DNA from: Thalassorhabdus alkalitolerans
GTDB lineage: Bacteria > Bacillota > Bacilli > Bacillales > Marinococcaceae
Assembly: GCF_042656585.1 (NCBI RefSeq)
Contig: NZ_JBHSPG010000008.1
DNA: 64,000 nucleotides
Direction: 5' to 3' (one strand)
Shown: piece by piece, positions 51,126 through 60,050 of the stretch
Layout of the letters: each line of letters begins with the position of its first letter
How positions within the stretch are numbered: position 1 is the first letter of the stretch
Position numbers and translations under genes: made by a program
The notes under the pieces: model-generated
The model's input: only the letters and a program-made list of their open reading frames with translations
What the model was told of the DNA's origin: nothing
Databases searched by the model: none

Positions 51126-53072
51126 ATGATATTGTTGCAATGCGTGAACCTTACCAAATCGTTTGGAGCGGAAACGCTCCTTGATAACATAAAGCTTGAA
51201 GTAAAATCAGGCGAAAGAGTTGCTCTCGTTGGAAGAAACGGAGCCGGAAAGTCGACCCTTTTAAAAATTATCTCAGGACAGACTTCTTATGACAGTGGGG
51301 AGATTATTACCCCAAAAGGAATTAGAATGGGCTATCTTGCCCAGCATACAGGTCTTGAATCACAGCGGTCTATCTGGGATGAAATGCTCTCCATTTATAC
51401 GGAGGTCATTCAAATGGAGAAACAAATCCGCCGCCTGGAAGAAAAGATGGCCAACCCGGCTGTGTACGAAAACAATGCCCAGTATGAAAAGATACTAAAA
51501 GAATACGACGAACTCCAGGTAGAGTTCAAAGAAAGAGGCGGGTACCAATACGAAGCCGACATCCGCAGCATTTTGTCAGGTCTAAACTTTGCCTCCTTTG
51601 ACTACAGCACCCCGATTTCAAGCTTAAGCGGCGGGCAAAAGACCCGCTTAGCATTGGGCAAACTCCTTCTTTCCAAGCCAGAGCTTCTTATTCTTGATGA
51701 GCCCACAAACCACCTGGATATCGAAACCCTGACGTGGCTCGAACAATACTTAACCGGCTACAAAGGGGCGATTTTGATTGTCTCCCATGACCGCTACTTT
51801 TTGGACAAAATCGTTCATAAGGTATATGAGGTAGCATGGAAGGAAGTCACACTTTTTCAAGGAAATTATAGCTTTTACCTTGATGAAAAAGCAAAACGCT
51901 ATGAGCTTGAACAAAAGGCATTTGAAAAAAACCAGGAGGAAAGAGCCCGCTTAGTGGATTTTGTCCAGCGTAATCTTGCCAGAGCCTCCACCTCCAAAAG
52001 AGCACAAAGCAAGCGAAAACAGCTTGAAAAAATGGAAAGCCTCAGCCGCCCGCTGGGAGATGAGAAATCAGCCAAATTTTCCTTTGATATCGACCGGCAA
52101 AGCGGGAATGAAGTAGTAAAGGTAAATAATTTAACTGTATCCTATGATGGCAGCAAGCCTCTTTTCACTAACCTGAATCTGCAATTAAACCGCAAGGAAA
52201 GCGTTGCCCTCATTGGTCCTAACGGTGTTGGAAAAACTACTTTATTAAAAGCAATTATCGATAAAGTCAAACCTTCAGATGGTACGATTTCTTTTGGGAG
52301 CAAAGTTACAGTCGGTTATTACGACCAGGAGCAGACCCAGCTTACTTCGAATAAGACCGTCTTACAGGAATTATGGGATGAATACCCGTTAACAAATGAA
52401 AAAGACATCCGCACTGTTTTGGGTAATTTTTTATTTAGCGGAGATGATGTGCTTAAGCACGTCTCTGAACTAAGCGGCGGTGAGAAAGCTCGTCTTGCCC
52501 TTGCAAAGCTGATGATGAAAAAGGCTAACTTTCTAATTTTTGATGAACCTACAAACCATTTAGACTTAGATAGCAAGGAAGTGTTGGAATCAGCGCTTCT
52601 TGACTACCCGGGTACTCTTTTATTTGTGTCTCACGACCGCTACTTCCTGAATCGGATGTCTACGCGAATAGTTGAAATGACCAGCGAAGGGTTAAAAGAC
52701 TATCTCGGTGATTACGATTACTACCTGATGAAAAAAGAAGAAGAGCGCCAGCGAGAGGAACTGCGCAGTCAAAGAGAAGCATCTTCCTCTTCTCAAGAGG
52801 AGCAGAATGGTTCGGATAAAGAATCTTATTTTCTTGATAAAGAAGCAAAGAAACGAGCTAGAAAACGAAAAAGAGACATTGAAACAATCGAAAAAGAAAT
52901 TGAGGACTTGGAGCAGGAAATTGAAGAGATGGAGAATAAGCTCCTTGACCCTGAAATCTATGAAAGTCATCAAAAAGCACAGGAACTTCAGGAAAAAATA
53001 GATACATCCCGACTGAAAGCCGAAGAACTTATGGAAAAATGGGAAGAACTTCAGCTGGAAGAGGACCAATAA
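51126..53072 (+). CDS. ABC-F family ATP-binding protein (YdiF-like)
   Basis: 648 residues with two ABC domains and no membrane segment. Domain 1: GRNGAGKSTLLKI, LSGGQKTRLALGKLL, LLILDEPTNHLDIETLTWLE. Domain 2: GPNGVGKTTLLKAI, LSGGEKARLALAKLM, FLIFDEPTNHLDLDS. The linker (RARLVDFVQRNLARASTSKRAQSKRKQLEKM) and a long C-terminal coiled coil (about 560-640) are typical of the Uup/YdiF branch, which acts on ribosomes. B. subtilis has moaC between this gene and rex; here there is none. Confidence 0.94.
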   Translation: MILLQCVNLTKSFGAETLLDNIKLEVKSGERVALVGRNGAGKSTLLKIISGQTSYDSGEIITPKGIRMGYLAQHTGLESQRSIWDEMLSIYTEVIQMEKQIRRLEEKMANPAVYENNAQYEKILKEYDELQVEFKERGGYQYEADIRSILSGLNFASFDYSTPISSLSGGQKTRLALGKLLLSKPELLILDEPTNHLDIETLTWLEQYLTGYKGAILIVSHDRYFLDKIVHKVYEVAWKEVTLFQGNYSFYLDEKAKRYELEQKAFEKNQEERARLVDFVQRNLARASTSKRAQSKRKQLEKMESLSRPLGDEKSAKFSFDIDRQSGNEVVKVNNLTVSYDGSKPLFTNLNLQLNRKESVALIGPNGVGKTTLLKAIIDKVKPSDGTISFGSKVTVGYYDQEQTQLTSNKTVLQELWDEYPLTNEKDIRTVLGNFLFSGDDVLKHVSELSGGEKARLALAKLMMKKANFLIFDEPTNHLDLDSKEVLESALLDYPGTLLFVSHDRYFLNRMSTRIVEMTSEGLKDYLGDYDYYLMKKEEERQREELRSQREASSSSQEEQNGSDKESYFLDKEAKKRARKRKRDIETIEKEIEDLEQEIEEMENKLLDPEIYESHQKAQELQEKIDTSRLKAEELMEKWEELQLEEDQ

Positions 53073-53083
53073 AACACTTAATC

Positions 53084-53117
53084 AAAAAGAAGCGCAGAAG
53101 GATCTACGCTTCTTTTT
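53084..53117. terminator. Bidirectional terminator between the ABC-F gene and the membrane protein gene
   Basis: AAAAAGAAGCG (53084-53094) pairs with CGCTTCTTTTT (53107-53117). It overlaps the stop codon of the converging gene. Confidence 0.88.
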
Positions 53118-55251
53118 GCAGTTTCCAAATTAATGCTCCGCATATGAGAAAAAACATAGAGGTGGCTGCGGCTGTAACACCAGAATCATTTAACAGCAAA
53201 AGAAATATAGAACCAGCAGCTCCCCCTTTAATGACCACTTTGTCTCTGTCATCCCAAAGCTTGAATTTCCCTTTGATTAAGAGCAGCGCTGCTACAACAT
53301 AACTTGTGACAAACAATGTGGTCCAATTTGAATAACGAAGTATTTTTAAATTCATCTCTGCTTTTCTTATCATGATCTCCAGTATATAAGAAAAGTTTCC
53401 CCCTTCAAGCTGTCGGAAAGCCTCTCCTATGTGAGTGACAGGACCTGCAAGCTGCACAATCTTTAAAAAAGAAAGAGCACCGATCAACGCTCCTCCTGCC
53501 AGGGCCAGCTTCTTTAGCTTTCCTGCTGAAGGAAATAACAGCTGAAAGAAAAGAAAGCTAAACATTAATCCAGCTGACAATGTGGCACCTGCATTTGAGC
53601 CAAGAAAGGAGGCTCCCAGGAAAAACAGCGTCAGGATTGCCAGAACCCCCCCTGCCTTCCAAAACTTTTTACGCAGACAATAATGAATAATAAACAAGGC
53701 AGAGATAACGTAAAAACCAGCATATTCATTGCCAATTCCGTAATACCTTGCCCCTATTAACGGATCATAACCAAGATAAGATCGCTGCATAAGAGGCGAA
53801 CCTAGAAGCAAATCAAACGAAACCATGATAAAGAGCAATAAAGATGACAGCCAGACTCCCTTCTCAGACCTCACAGCTAAAAGAAGACCCGTTAAGAAAG
53901 ACAGCAGGAATATAAGGCCCACATACCAATAGAAAGAAATGGACTTAAGCAGGACAGGGGTAACTAAAAACCAAAAGGGTGAACTCATTCCTCCAAGTAG
54001 CACCCCTGGCAGCAAATACCTTGCTTTAGATGAATCCTCTCTTTTTTTCCACACGTAAAGAAATGAACTAAACAAAAGAAAAGCCAGCAGAATTATATAG
54101 GATAAAAGGACTTCAGGTCTTGTTGAATAAATAACAGCCAGCCAGTCAAAATGAGTAAACATGGCTTCCCTGCCATCCTCTTCCCCTTCTGTTTCCTTTC
54201 TTGTCAAGGGAGTGCCTGTAAGCTCTCCTGGAACCTCAATTTGAAAATAAGATAGAATAGTCGGCACAATGTCTACATTGGAAGAGATAAAAGGCTGCCT
54301 TGTCGTGTGAGAATACAGTGGCAAGCCATGCTGCTGGCCCTTTTCCCACAAAGCTACCGGTGCTATCCGGTACCCTTTATCATTTAATTCCTTAGGCACG
54401 GTAACACCTAGCACCATAAAATTTTGCTCGTTATTCCTTAAGGTAAGGAGAAAGGTTTGCAGCTCTTTTCTAAGCTGCTGTTGATAACTTCTTTGCCAGG
54501 AGGGATCCATCTTTTCTTTATCCTTATGAAAACGGTAGAATTCTCCCCATTCTATTACGCTAAATGACTTTTCGTTTTCTTGGCGTGTCTTCTCCAGCCA
54601 CTCGGTTAAAGCCTCACGATCAACCTTCCAGCCTCCAGGAGCGTGAGGAACCTTTACCATTCCTTCCTTAAGCTGTCCCCTTGCCTCCCCTTTTTCATTC
54701 ATTGTAAATAAAGAACCATATCTTACTTTTTTCTCTTCATAGTCACTGGTCCCTGCTACATTTGTCATAATTCCGTTCTCTTCTAACAGACCTCCTAACA
54801 AACCAGGTTTAGAACCAAATGATTCAAGGGTATTCTTTTTAGAAAGACTGTGGATAAGTGGATGAATAATAGAGGAAACAGGGGCAGTTCCTTGAAGCTT
54901 TCTATATTGTACTTCTGCGGAAAGGCTGCCTGTGGATAAAACCTTTTCCCCTCGATTATATGCATTCCACTCAGCCACACCTGTTCCTCTGGCTCCAGTA
55001 CTTAATGTGACAGCTTCATTTATGTATGAAGAAGGCCCGGCTGCTTTTACATTTATACCTGTCATTGAAACTTCGTCCCATAAACTTTCATTATCAGCTG
55101 AAAGAAACTCTATGTCTTCAAGAGACAGTTCCGGAACAACTACGAGAGTGAGATGGTCCCCTGAAATACTTTTGGCAGAAATTGTTGTCGATATAAGGCA
55201 GGTGCTTAACCATAGGCACAGAATACTTATGTGGACAAATTTAACTCTCAT
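53104..55251 (-). CDS. Unrecognised large membrane protein with alkaline phosphatase-like ectodomain
   Basis: 715 residues from the ATG at 55251 (AAGG about 12 bases upstream). A signal-like hydrophobic segment (about 4-24) is followed by an outside domain of roughly 350 residues with LTLVVVPELSLEDIEFL, VTLSTGARGT, SNVDIVPTILSYFQIEVP and GTPLTR, a layout like alkaline phosphatase/phosphopentomutase-fold proteins. About ten membrane segments follow, with GARYYGIGNEYAGFYVISALF and FLGSNAGATLSAG. I know of no assigned function. It sits between the ABC-F gene and tsaD, and a DnaA-box cluster lies just upstream. Confidence 0.8.
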   Translation of the reverse strand: MRVKFVHISILCLWLSTCLISTTISAKSISGDHLTLVVVPELSLEDIEFLSADNESLWDEVSMTGINVKAAGPSSYINEAVTLSTGARGTGVAEWNAYNRGEKVLSTGSLSAEVQYRKLQGTAPVSSIIHPLIHSLSKKNTLESFGSKPGLLGGLLEENGIMTNVAGTSDYEEKKVRYGSLFTMNEKGEARGQLKEGMVKVPHAPGGWKVDREALTEWLEKTRQENEKSFSVIEWGEFYRFHKDKEKMDPSWQRSYQQQLRKELQTFLLTLRNNEQNFMVLGVTVPKELNDKGYRIAPVALWEKGQQHGLPLYSHTTRQPFISSNVDIVPTILSYFQIEVPGELTGTPLTRKETEGEEDGREAMFTHFDWLAVIYSTRPEVLLSYIILLAFLLFSSFLYVWKKREDSSKARYLLPGVLLGGMSSPFWFLVTPVLLKSISFYWYVGLIFLLSFLTGLLLAVRSEKGVWLSSLLLFIMVSFDLLLGSPLMQRSYLGYDPLIGARYYGIGNEYAGFYVISALFIIHYCLRKKFWKAGGVLAILTLFFLGASFLGSNAGATLSAGLMFSFLFFQLLFPSAGKLKKLALAGGALIGALSFLKIVQLAGPVTHIGEAFRQLEGGNFSYILEIMIRKAEMNLKILRYSNWTTLFVTSYVVAALLLIKGKFKLWDDRDKVVIKGGAAGSIFLLLLNDSGVTAAATSMFFLICGALIWKLQKEA

Positions 55252-55287
55252 ATTTACAAACAACCTTATCTTTGTTAATTTTCTAAC

Positions 55288-55447
55288 ATATCCACACTAT
55301 CCACATACTTATCAACAACAGTATACCCATCTAAAAAGGGTTTTTTTCATTTATACACAAACTTCTCCACTTATCCACAGTTTAATCCGTACACATCCAA
55401 AAGTCCCGTATATAAAGTTATTCACTGATTTATCCACATTATCCACA
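55288..55447. promoter_or_regulatory. Cluster of seven DnaA boxes next to tsaD
   Basis: All on the plus strand, relative to TTATNCACA: perfect at 55351-55359 (TTATACACA), 55371-55379, 55430-55438 and 55439-55447 (TTATCCACA, the last two back to back); one mismatch at 55288-55296, 55297-55305 and 55309-55317. The region between the membrane protein gene and tsaD is otherwise non-coding. From memory, the B. subtilis gcp (tsaD) locus also holds a DnaA-box cluster outside oriC that titrates DnaA. Confidence 0.85.
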
Positions 55448-55470
55448 GTTGTTTTTTCAACAGCTTTTGA

Positions 55471-55502
55471 CAAAAAAAGACCCTCCCTATGATAAGGGAA
55501 GG
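55471..55502 (-). terminator. Terminator of the tsaD operon
   Basis: On the minus strand CCTTCCCT (55502-55495) pairs with AGGGAGGG (55488-55481), one G-U pair, then TCTTTTTTTG. It overlaps the last codons of tsaD. Confidence 0.85.
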
Positions 55503-56515
55503 CCAGGCTCTCCATTCAAATCCAGTTTTGCAAACTTGTTGCTTTTCCATCCTGTATACGCAGCTGCACCAATCATGGCTGCATTGTCTGTGCATAGCTT
55601 TAAAGATGGAATCCTTAGCTCTGCTTCACTGTTTTCTAATGCTTTTTCCAATGAATCTCTTAACCCTTTATTAGCAGCCACTCCGCCAGCTACAACAAGC
55701 TGCTTTACATTATACTCTTCTGCAGCTTGTTTCGCTTTTGTAACAAGAACTTCCACGACACTGGCCTGAAAACTAGCGGCCAGGTCCTCAGGCTTTACCT
55801 CTTCACCTCGTTGTGACGCATTGTGAAGAACGTTGATCACTGCTGACTTTAACCCGCTGAAACTAAAGTCATATGACCCTGTTTCCAGCCATGCACGGGG
55901 CAGGTCAATATTGGCTTCCCCTTTTGCTGCAAGCTTATCTATTTCCGGTCCCCCTGGGTACGGCAGTTTCAAAGTGCGAGCGACCTTATCATATGCCTCT
56001 CCCACTGCATCATCCCGAGTTTCTCCAATCACTTCAAAATGCCCGTCTTCTTTCATGTATATAAGTTCTGTGTGCCCTCCTGAAACTACAAGAGAGATAA
56101 GAGGAAACTCCAGAGGTTTCTCCAGCTGGTTTGCATAAATATGACCGGCTATGTGATGTACCGGGATTAAAGGCAGACCATGAGCAAAAGCAATCGCTTT
56201 TGCAGCATTAACCCCAATGAGCAATGCGCCAACCAACCCTGGTCCTGCAGTCACAGCCAAAGCATCCAAATCGCTAAATGTGAGATTGGCTTCACTCAAG
56301 GCTTCCTCCACTATAAATGTAATTTGTTCCACATGATGTCTTGATGCAATCTCCGGGACCACTCCCCCAAAGCGCTTATGGCTCTCGATCTGAGAAGACA
56401 CTACGTTTGAAAGTACCTCTTTGCCTCCCTTAATCACAGCAGCAGCCGTTTCGTCACAGCTGGTTTCAATGGCCAGTATGATTGGAGCATCATTTTTCGT
56501 TAATTGATTGTTCAT
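55487..56515 (-). CDS. tsaD: tRNA N6-adenosine threonylcarbamoyltransferase TsaD
   Basis: 342 residues, ASKHA fold. ILAIETSCDETAAAVI at the N-terminus, the metal-binding VHHIAGHIYANQ (His-x3-His), LVVSGGHTELIYM and VVAGGVAANKGLRDSL are diagnostic of TsaD/Gcp/Kae1. With TsaB and TsaE it completes t6A37 on ANN-decoding tRNAs. It overlaps rimI by 26 bases and is the last gene of the thiL-tsaE-tsaB-rimI-tsaD run. Confidence 0.98.
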   Translation of the reverse strand: MNNQLTKNDAPIILAIETSCDETAAAVIKGGKEVLSNVVSSQIESHKRFGGVVPEIASRHHVEQITFIVEEALSEANLTFSDLDALAVTAGPGLVGALLIGVNAAKAIAFAHGLPLIPVHHIAGHIYANQLEKPLEFPLISLVVSGGHTELIYMKEDGHFEVIGETRDDAVGEAYDKVARTLKLPYPGGPEIDKLAAKGEANIDLPRAWLETGSYDFSFSGLKSAVINVLHNASQRGEEVKPEDLAASFQASVVEVLVTKAKQAAEEYNVKQLVVAGGVAANKGLRDSLEKALENSEAELRIPSLKLCTDNAAMIGAAAYTGWKSNKFAKLDLNGEPGLPLS

Positions 56516-56963
56516 GTAAATTCACCCACATCACTAAAGCATCCTCGAGATTATCCGTATAATAATTTTTACGGATGCCTCCCGGCTGAAAACCATATTT
56601 TTTATATAAAGACTGAGCAACATGGTTTGTTACTCTTACTTCAAGACTCATACGCAACGCTCCATAGGACTTTGCCATTTCTAACGCGTTAGCTAAGAGC
56701 AGTTCCCCTATACTCTTTCCTCTATGATTGGAATGGACTGCAATATTCGTGATATGAGCATCATCTATCACCACCCAGACACCACAATAACCAACAATCT
56801 CCTCTTCACAATCGGCTACAAGATAATGAGCAAATTGATTAGATGTCAGCTCGCTTTCAAATGCAGCCCTGCTCCACGGAAGAGTAAATGAATCCTGTTC
56901 TACCTCCAGTACCCCCTCTATATCCTCTACCGTCATAAACCGCACGGATACCTTCTCACCCAT
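56490..56963 (-). CDS. rimI: Ribosomal protein alanine N-acetyltransferase RimI
   Basis: 157 residues from the ATG at 56963, preceded by AAAGGAAAG; a longer frame to 57068 lies wholly inside tsaB and is rejected. GNAT fold with VRFMTVEDIEGVLEVEQDSFTLPW, the acetyl-CoA loop NIAVHSNHRGKSIGELLL, then LEVRVTNHVAQSLYKKYGF and RKNYYTDNLEDALVMW. It acetylates ribosomal protein S18 in the family. The start overlaps tsaB by eight bases. Confidence 0.95.
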   Translation of the reverse strand: MGEKVSVRFMTVEDIEGVLEVEQDSFTLPWSRAAFESELTSNQFAHYLVADCEEEIVGYCGVWVVIDDAHITNIAVHSNHRGKSIGELLLANALEMAKSYGALRMSLEVRVTNHVAQSLYKKYGFQPGGIRKNYYTDNLEDALVMWVNLHEQSINEK

Positions 56964-57663
56964 TCGTCTTTCCTTTCTGATCAGCAAGCCACTTCTTCTC
57001 AGCTTCCGCAAGCTGAATGTACTCAGGGACAAATTCGTGAACAGATGGACCCGACTCAGCTTTTTCACCCAACGCTAACAGTTCACCAGGACGGACGGAA
57101 TTTTCCTGCATGGTACCACACAGAGCTTTATCCCCAAGGGTGTACTCAATCAATTCACGGTGCTTTTCTATATCCTGACTTAAAAACAATACGTCCTTTT
57201 CTGTCTTTTTGAGTCCCTGCAGCCAATCCTCCATTAATGTAATCCGGTCTTTTTCCACCATTTTGCTCTCACCATGGCTGCCCTGGTAAAGCCCGGTGTA
57301 CACCTGTCCCCGGCGAGCATCTATAAATGGGCAGACCAATCCTTGAAAATGCTTCCCATTTTGAGCCAGTATTTTCAAGCTGGATATCCCTACGACCGGG
57401 ATATGTAATGCCCAGGCCATCGACTTGGCAGTGGTCACTCCTATACGAACCCCAGTATAGGAACCAGGTCCTTTTGCTACAGCAATTCGGTCCAGTTCGT
57501 TTGTCTTTATGGAGGCTTCTTTTAAAAGGTAATCTATAGCTGGCATCAGCCTGATAGAATGATTCTTCTTAAGGTTCGTTATTACCTCTCCTTTGATTTC
57601 TCCCTCAGCAGAAACCCCTACCCCAAGTGTATATGTTGTTGTATCTATAGACAGGATCTTCAT
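56956..57663 (-). CDS. tsaB: tRNA threonylcarbamoyladenosine biosynthesis protein TsaB
   Basis: 235 residues, a degenerate ASKHA protein that dimerises with TsaD. MKILSIDTTTYTLGVGV starts it; VAKGPGSYTGVRIGVTTAKSMAWAL is the family hallmark. PFIDARRGQVYTGLY follows in the middle. It overlaps tsaE by four bases and rimI by eight bases, so translation of the run is coupled. Confidence 0.96.
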   Translation of the reverse strand: MKILSIDTTTYTLGVGVSAEGEIKGEVITNLKKNHSIRLMPAIDYLLKEASIKTNELDRIAVAKGPGSYTGVRIGVTTAKSMAWALHIPVVGISSLKILAQNGKHFQGLVCPFIDARRGQVYTGLYQGSHGESKMVEKDRITLMEDWLQGLKKTEKDVLFLSQDIEKHRELIEYTLGDKALCGTMQENSVRPGELLALGEKAESGPSVHEFVPEYIQLAEAEKKWLADQKGKTNG

Positions 57664-58136
57664 TTCCCCTGCAGCTCCTTGCTTAGTTGAATATATCTCT
57701 CCCCATAAGGGGTAAAAGTAAATGTCCTTTGTGTATCGCTGTCTCTTCTTATTATAATATCCAGAAAGTGATCAGGGAGCTGTTCTTTAATAATTTCCGC
57801 CCATTCAACTACCGTGAGGCCCTCACCTTCAAAGTATTCCTCAAAACCCAGGTCTTCTCCCCCTTGTTCTTCTAAACGATAAACGTCCATATGATACAAG
57901 GGAAGCCTGCCCTTATACTCCTTAATTATGGTAAAAGTCGGACTGTTTACCACTCGTTTCACTTCCAGCCCTTCAGCAATTCCTTTTGTAAAGTGTGTTT
58001 TTCCCGCTCCTAAATCTCCTGAGAGGGTAACGAGATCACTTGGCTGCGCAGCACGGCCCAGGCGTTCTCCTAACGAAATGGTTTCCTCAGGTGATCTAGT
58101 GATAAACGTAAAGCTTTCAGCCATTACCCTCACCAA
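57660..58136 (-). CDS. tsaE: tRNA threonylcarbamoyladenosine biosynthesis ATPase TsaE
   Basis: 158 residues. Walker A is LSGDLGAGKTHFTKGIAEGL; NSPTFTIIKEY, LYHMDVYRLE and GLTVVEWAE are the TsaE motifs. It is the ATPase partner of the TsaBD complex. I use the GTG at 58136 because AAGGG lies six bases before it; an in-frame ATG four codons later is close to a weaker GAGGG and cannot be excluded. It lies 12 bases after thiL. Confidence 0.95.
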   Translation of the reverse strand: MVRVMAESFTFITRSPEETISLGERLGRAAQPSDLVTLSGDLGAGKTHFTKGIAEGLEVKRVVNSPTFTIIKEYKGRLPLYHMDVYRLEEQGGEDLGFEEYFEGEGLTVVEWAEIIKEQLPDHFLDIIIRRDSDTQRTFTFTPYGERYIQLSKELQGK

Positions 58137-58148
58137 CTTCCCTTACCT

Positions 58149-59141
58149 TTATGATTTAAAATGATTGTAGCCTTTTTTATTAAGACGAACCAGTCCGTTC
58201 TTCTCTTTTTTAAGCCACACTTCCCCACGGCCTTCTTTCACGGTCCCAATCTTATATAAAGAGAGGCCTTCTTTTTTCATCGCTTCCGATAGCAGCTCCC
58301 AATCGTTTTCCCTAACCGTTCCTACAAGCTCAAAATCTTCACCACCAAACAGCATCCATTCAAGCCGCTTGGCCGTATCTACACTCTGCAGTTCCTGGGC
58401 AATAGGGAGACTGCTTTCATCCAGCTCTATGGAAACATTACTCGCTTCAGCAATTTCATGCGCTTCGCTGCCAATTCCATCACTTATGTCATTCAATGCT
58501 CCCCTAGTATTCAAAGAATTGATCACCCTTGCTTCTTCCACTTTAGGCCGCGGACGTTGGTGAGCTATCGTCAGCCGTTTTTCTCTTGCTGTAAAGTGCG
58601 CGTTTCTTGACCTCTTGAGCAAAAGAGCAAGTCCTGCCGCTGACTTCCCAAGAGAACCTGTGACAAACACTATATCTCCAGGCAGAGCATTTTTTCTTAA
58701 TAGGCGTTTTCCAGCTTCCACACGGCCGGTAACCGTAACGGAGATCACTAGTTTATCGGTAGTGGAGACCGTATCACCGCCAATTAAGTCCATTTTGTAC
58801 CCCTCTGCCAAGGATGACATCCCTTTGTAAAGCTCCTCCATTTCTTCCTCCGACCAGTCAGAAGGAATCGCAACAGAGACTAAATAAAAGACCGGCCACC
58901 CTCCCATCGCGGCTACATCACTGATATTTACGGCCAATGCCTTGTGCCCTATATCAAATGGGGAGAGAGTAGTCTTCTTAAAATGCACATCCTCTACCAG
59001 AGTATCAACACATATAATTTCATCATAAGATGCATCGGTTTTATAAACAGAAGCATCATCGCCAATACCTTCAAGCAAATGGCTTTGATAGTGTGATTTT
59101 GGCTTAATTTTGTTTATCCAATCAAATTCATCATGAATCAT
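58149..59141 (-). CDS. thiL: Thiamine-monophosphate kinase ThiL
   Basis: 330 residues from the ATG at 59141, giving the N-terminus MIHDEFDWINKI like other ThiL proteins; a longer frame to 59318 adds 59 residues of unrelated, poorly composed sequence. LLEGIGDDASVYK, VDTLVEDVHFKK (Asp and His metal ligands), LIGGDTVST and LNDISDGIGSEA belong to the PurM/ThiL fold. It makes thiamine diphosphate from thiamine monophosphate. It heads the tsaE-tsaB-rimI-tsaD run, as in B. subtilis after an rrn operon. Confidence 0.95.
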   Translation of the reverse strand: MIHDEFDWINKIKPKSHYQSHLLEGIGDDASVYKTDASYDEIICVDTLVEDVHFKKTTLSPFDIGHKALAVNISDVAAMGGWPVFYLVSVAIPSDWSEEEMEELYKGMSSLAEGYKMDLIGGDTVSTTDKLVISVTVTGRVEAGKRLLRKNALPGDIVFVTGSLGKSAAGLALLLKRSRNAHFTAREKRLTIAHQRPRPKVEEARVINSLNTRGALNDISDGIGSEAHEIAEASNVSIELDESSLPIAQELQSVDTAKRLEWMLFGGEDFELVGTVRENDWELLSEAMKKEGLSLYKIGTVKEGRGEVWLKKEKNGLVRLNKKGYNHFKS

Positions 59142-59376
59142 AAGGTCACACTCACTATTTCTTAAGGTTAGATGTCCGCATAACAATCCTAATCTCATTC
59201 TTTCCAATATTAGAAATGTCAACGGTAATATCATTGAAATCATCCATTTTCTTTCTACAGTGTAACGTATTCTTTTGGAAAATTCACTTCTCGATAGCCG
59301 TTTGCACAAAAAAAGCAAAACAATACTTTGATTGCTTTGCCGACTTTAAAGTATATGTACCTCATTTTGAAACCAA

Positions 59377-59402
59377 TAAAAAAAAGCCTCTTTCAGCTTA
59401 TT
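59377..59402 (-). terminator. Weak terminator after tRNA-fMet
   Basis: On the minus strand AAGC (59399-59396) pairs with GCTT (59387-59384), followed by a run of T. The stem is only about four pairs; the 350-base gap 59142-59490 shows nothing else I can support. Confidence 0.4.
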
Positions 59403-59490
59403 AGTAAATGATTATTTGGTTGCACTCTTCGAGTACTACTGATGTTTTTTTGCTCAGATGTTGATTCGACGTAGGAGCAAAAACTTAATT

Positions 59491-59567
<77 letters not shown>

Positions 59568-59587
59568 ATATTATAAAATTAGATAAG

Positions 59588-59704
<117 letters not shown>

Positions 59705-59712
59705 CCTTTTAT

Positions 59713-59727
59713 GACGTTCTCAACGTC
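59713..59727. repeat. Small inverted repeat in the 5S leader
   Basis: GACGTT and AACGTC (59713-59718, 59722-59727) flank three bases just upstream of the mature 5S start; possibly a processing or leader hairpin. Confidence 0.4.
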
Positions 59728-59736
59728 ACGTATATA

Positions 59737-59765
59737 AATATATCACGGTTCTTAATGCAATGCAA
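59737..59765 (-). promoter_or_regulatory. Strong sigma-A promoter of the orphan 5S-tRNA-fMet unit
   Basis: -35 TTGCAT (59765-59760) and -10 TATATT (59742-59737) with 17 bases between them, about 33 bases before the 5S gene. Confidence 0.7.
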
Positions 59766-59875
59766 GCACTTATTTATATTTTCATTACAAATTTGTTTTT
59801 TTTGCAAAAAGTCACTTGTTTTGATATCATATTAATAAGAATATTTAGAATATTATTATAAAGGAGGGTTTTATC

Positions 59876-60028
59876 ATGGATCTTATCCAATGTGTAAAAG
59901 CTGCGATCGGAGCTAACATGGCGTTACTTGCGACCTTTCTTTTCCTGCCTATATTAATATTCAGTGACAATATTTCTGTCTACCAAAATTTTCAGGACTG
60001 GATGAATGCAAAAGACAGCCGTTTTTAG
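59876..60028 (+). CDS. Small 50-residue hydrophobic peptide of unknown function
   Basis: Translates as MDLIQCVKAAIGANMALLAT-FLFLPILIFSDN-ISVYQNFQDWMNAKDSRF. AAAGGAGG lies eight bases before the ATG, and a strong terminator overlaps the stop, so a complete expression unit is present. One membrane segment is expected at about 9-30, followed by a short polar tail. I do not recognise a family. It lies in the space between the 5S gene and the cystathionine synthase gene, transcribed away from the former. Confidence 0.7.
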   Translation: MDLIQCVKAAIGANMALLATFLFLPILIFSDNISVYQNFQDWMNAKDSRF

Positions 60029-60050
60029 ACGGCTGTCTGTTTTTATTTTT
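60013..60050. terminator. Terminator of the small peptide gene, shared with the cystathionine synthase gene
   Basis: AGACAGCCGT (60013-60022) pairs with ACGGCTGTCT (60029-60038), followed by GTTTTTATTTTTT on the plus strand; on the minus strand TTTTGC follows. Confidence 0.9.
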
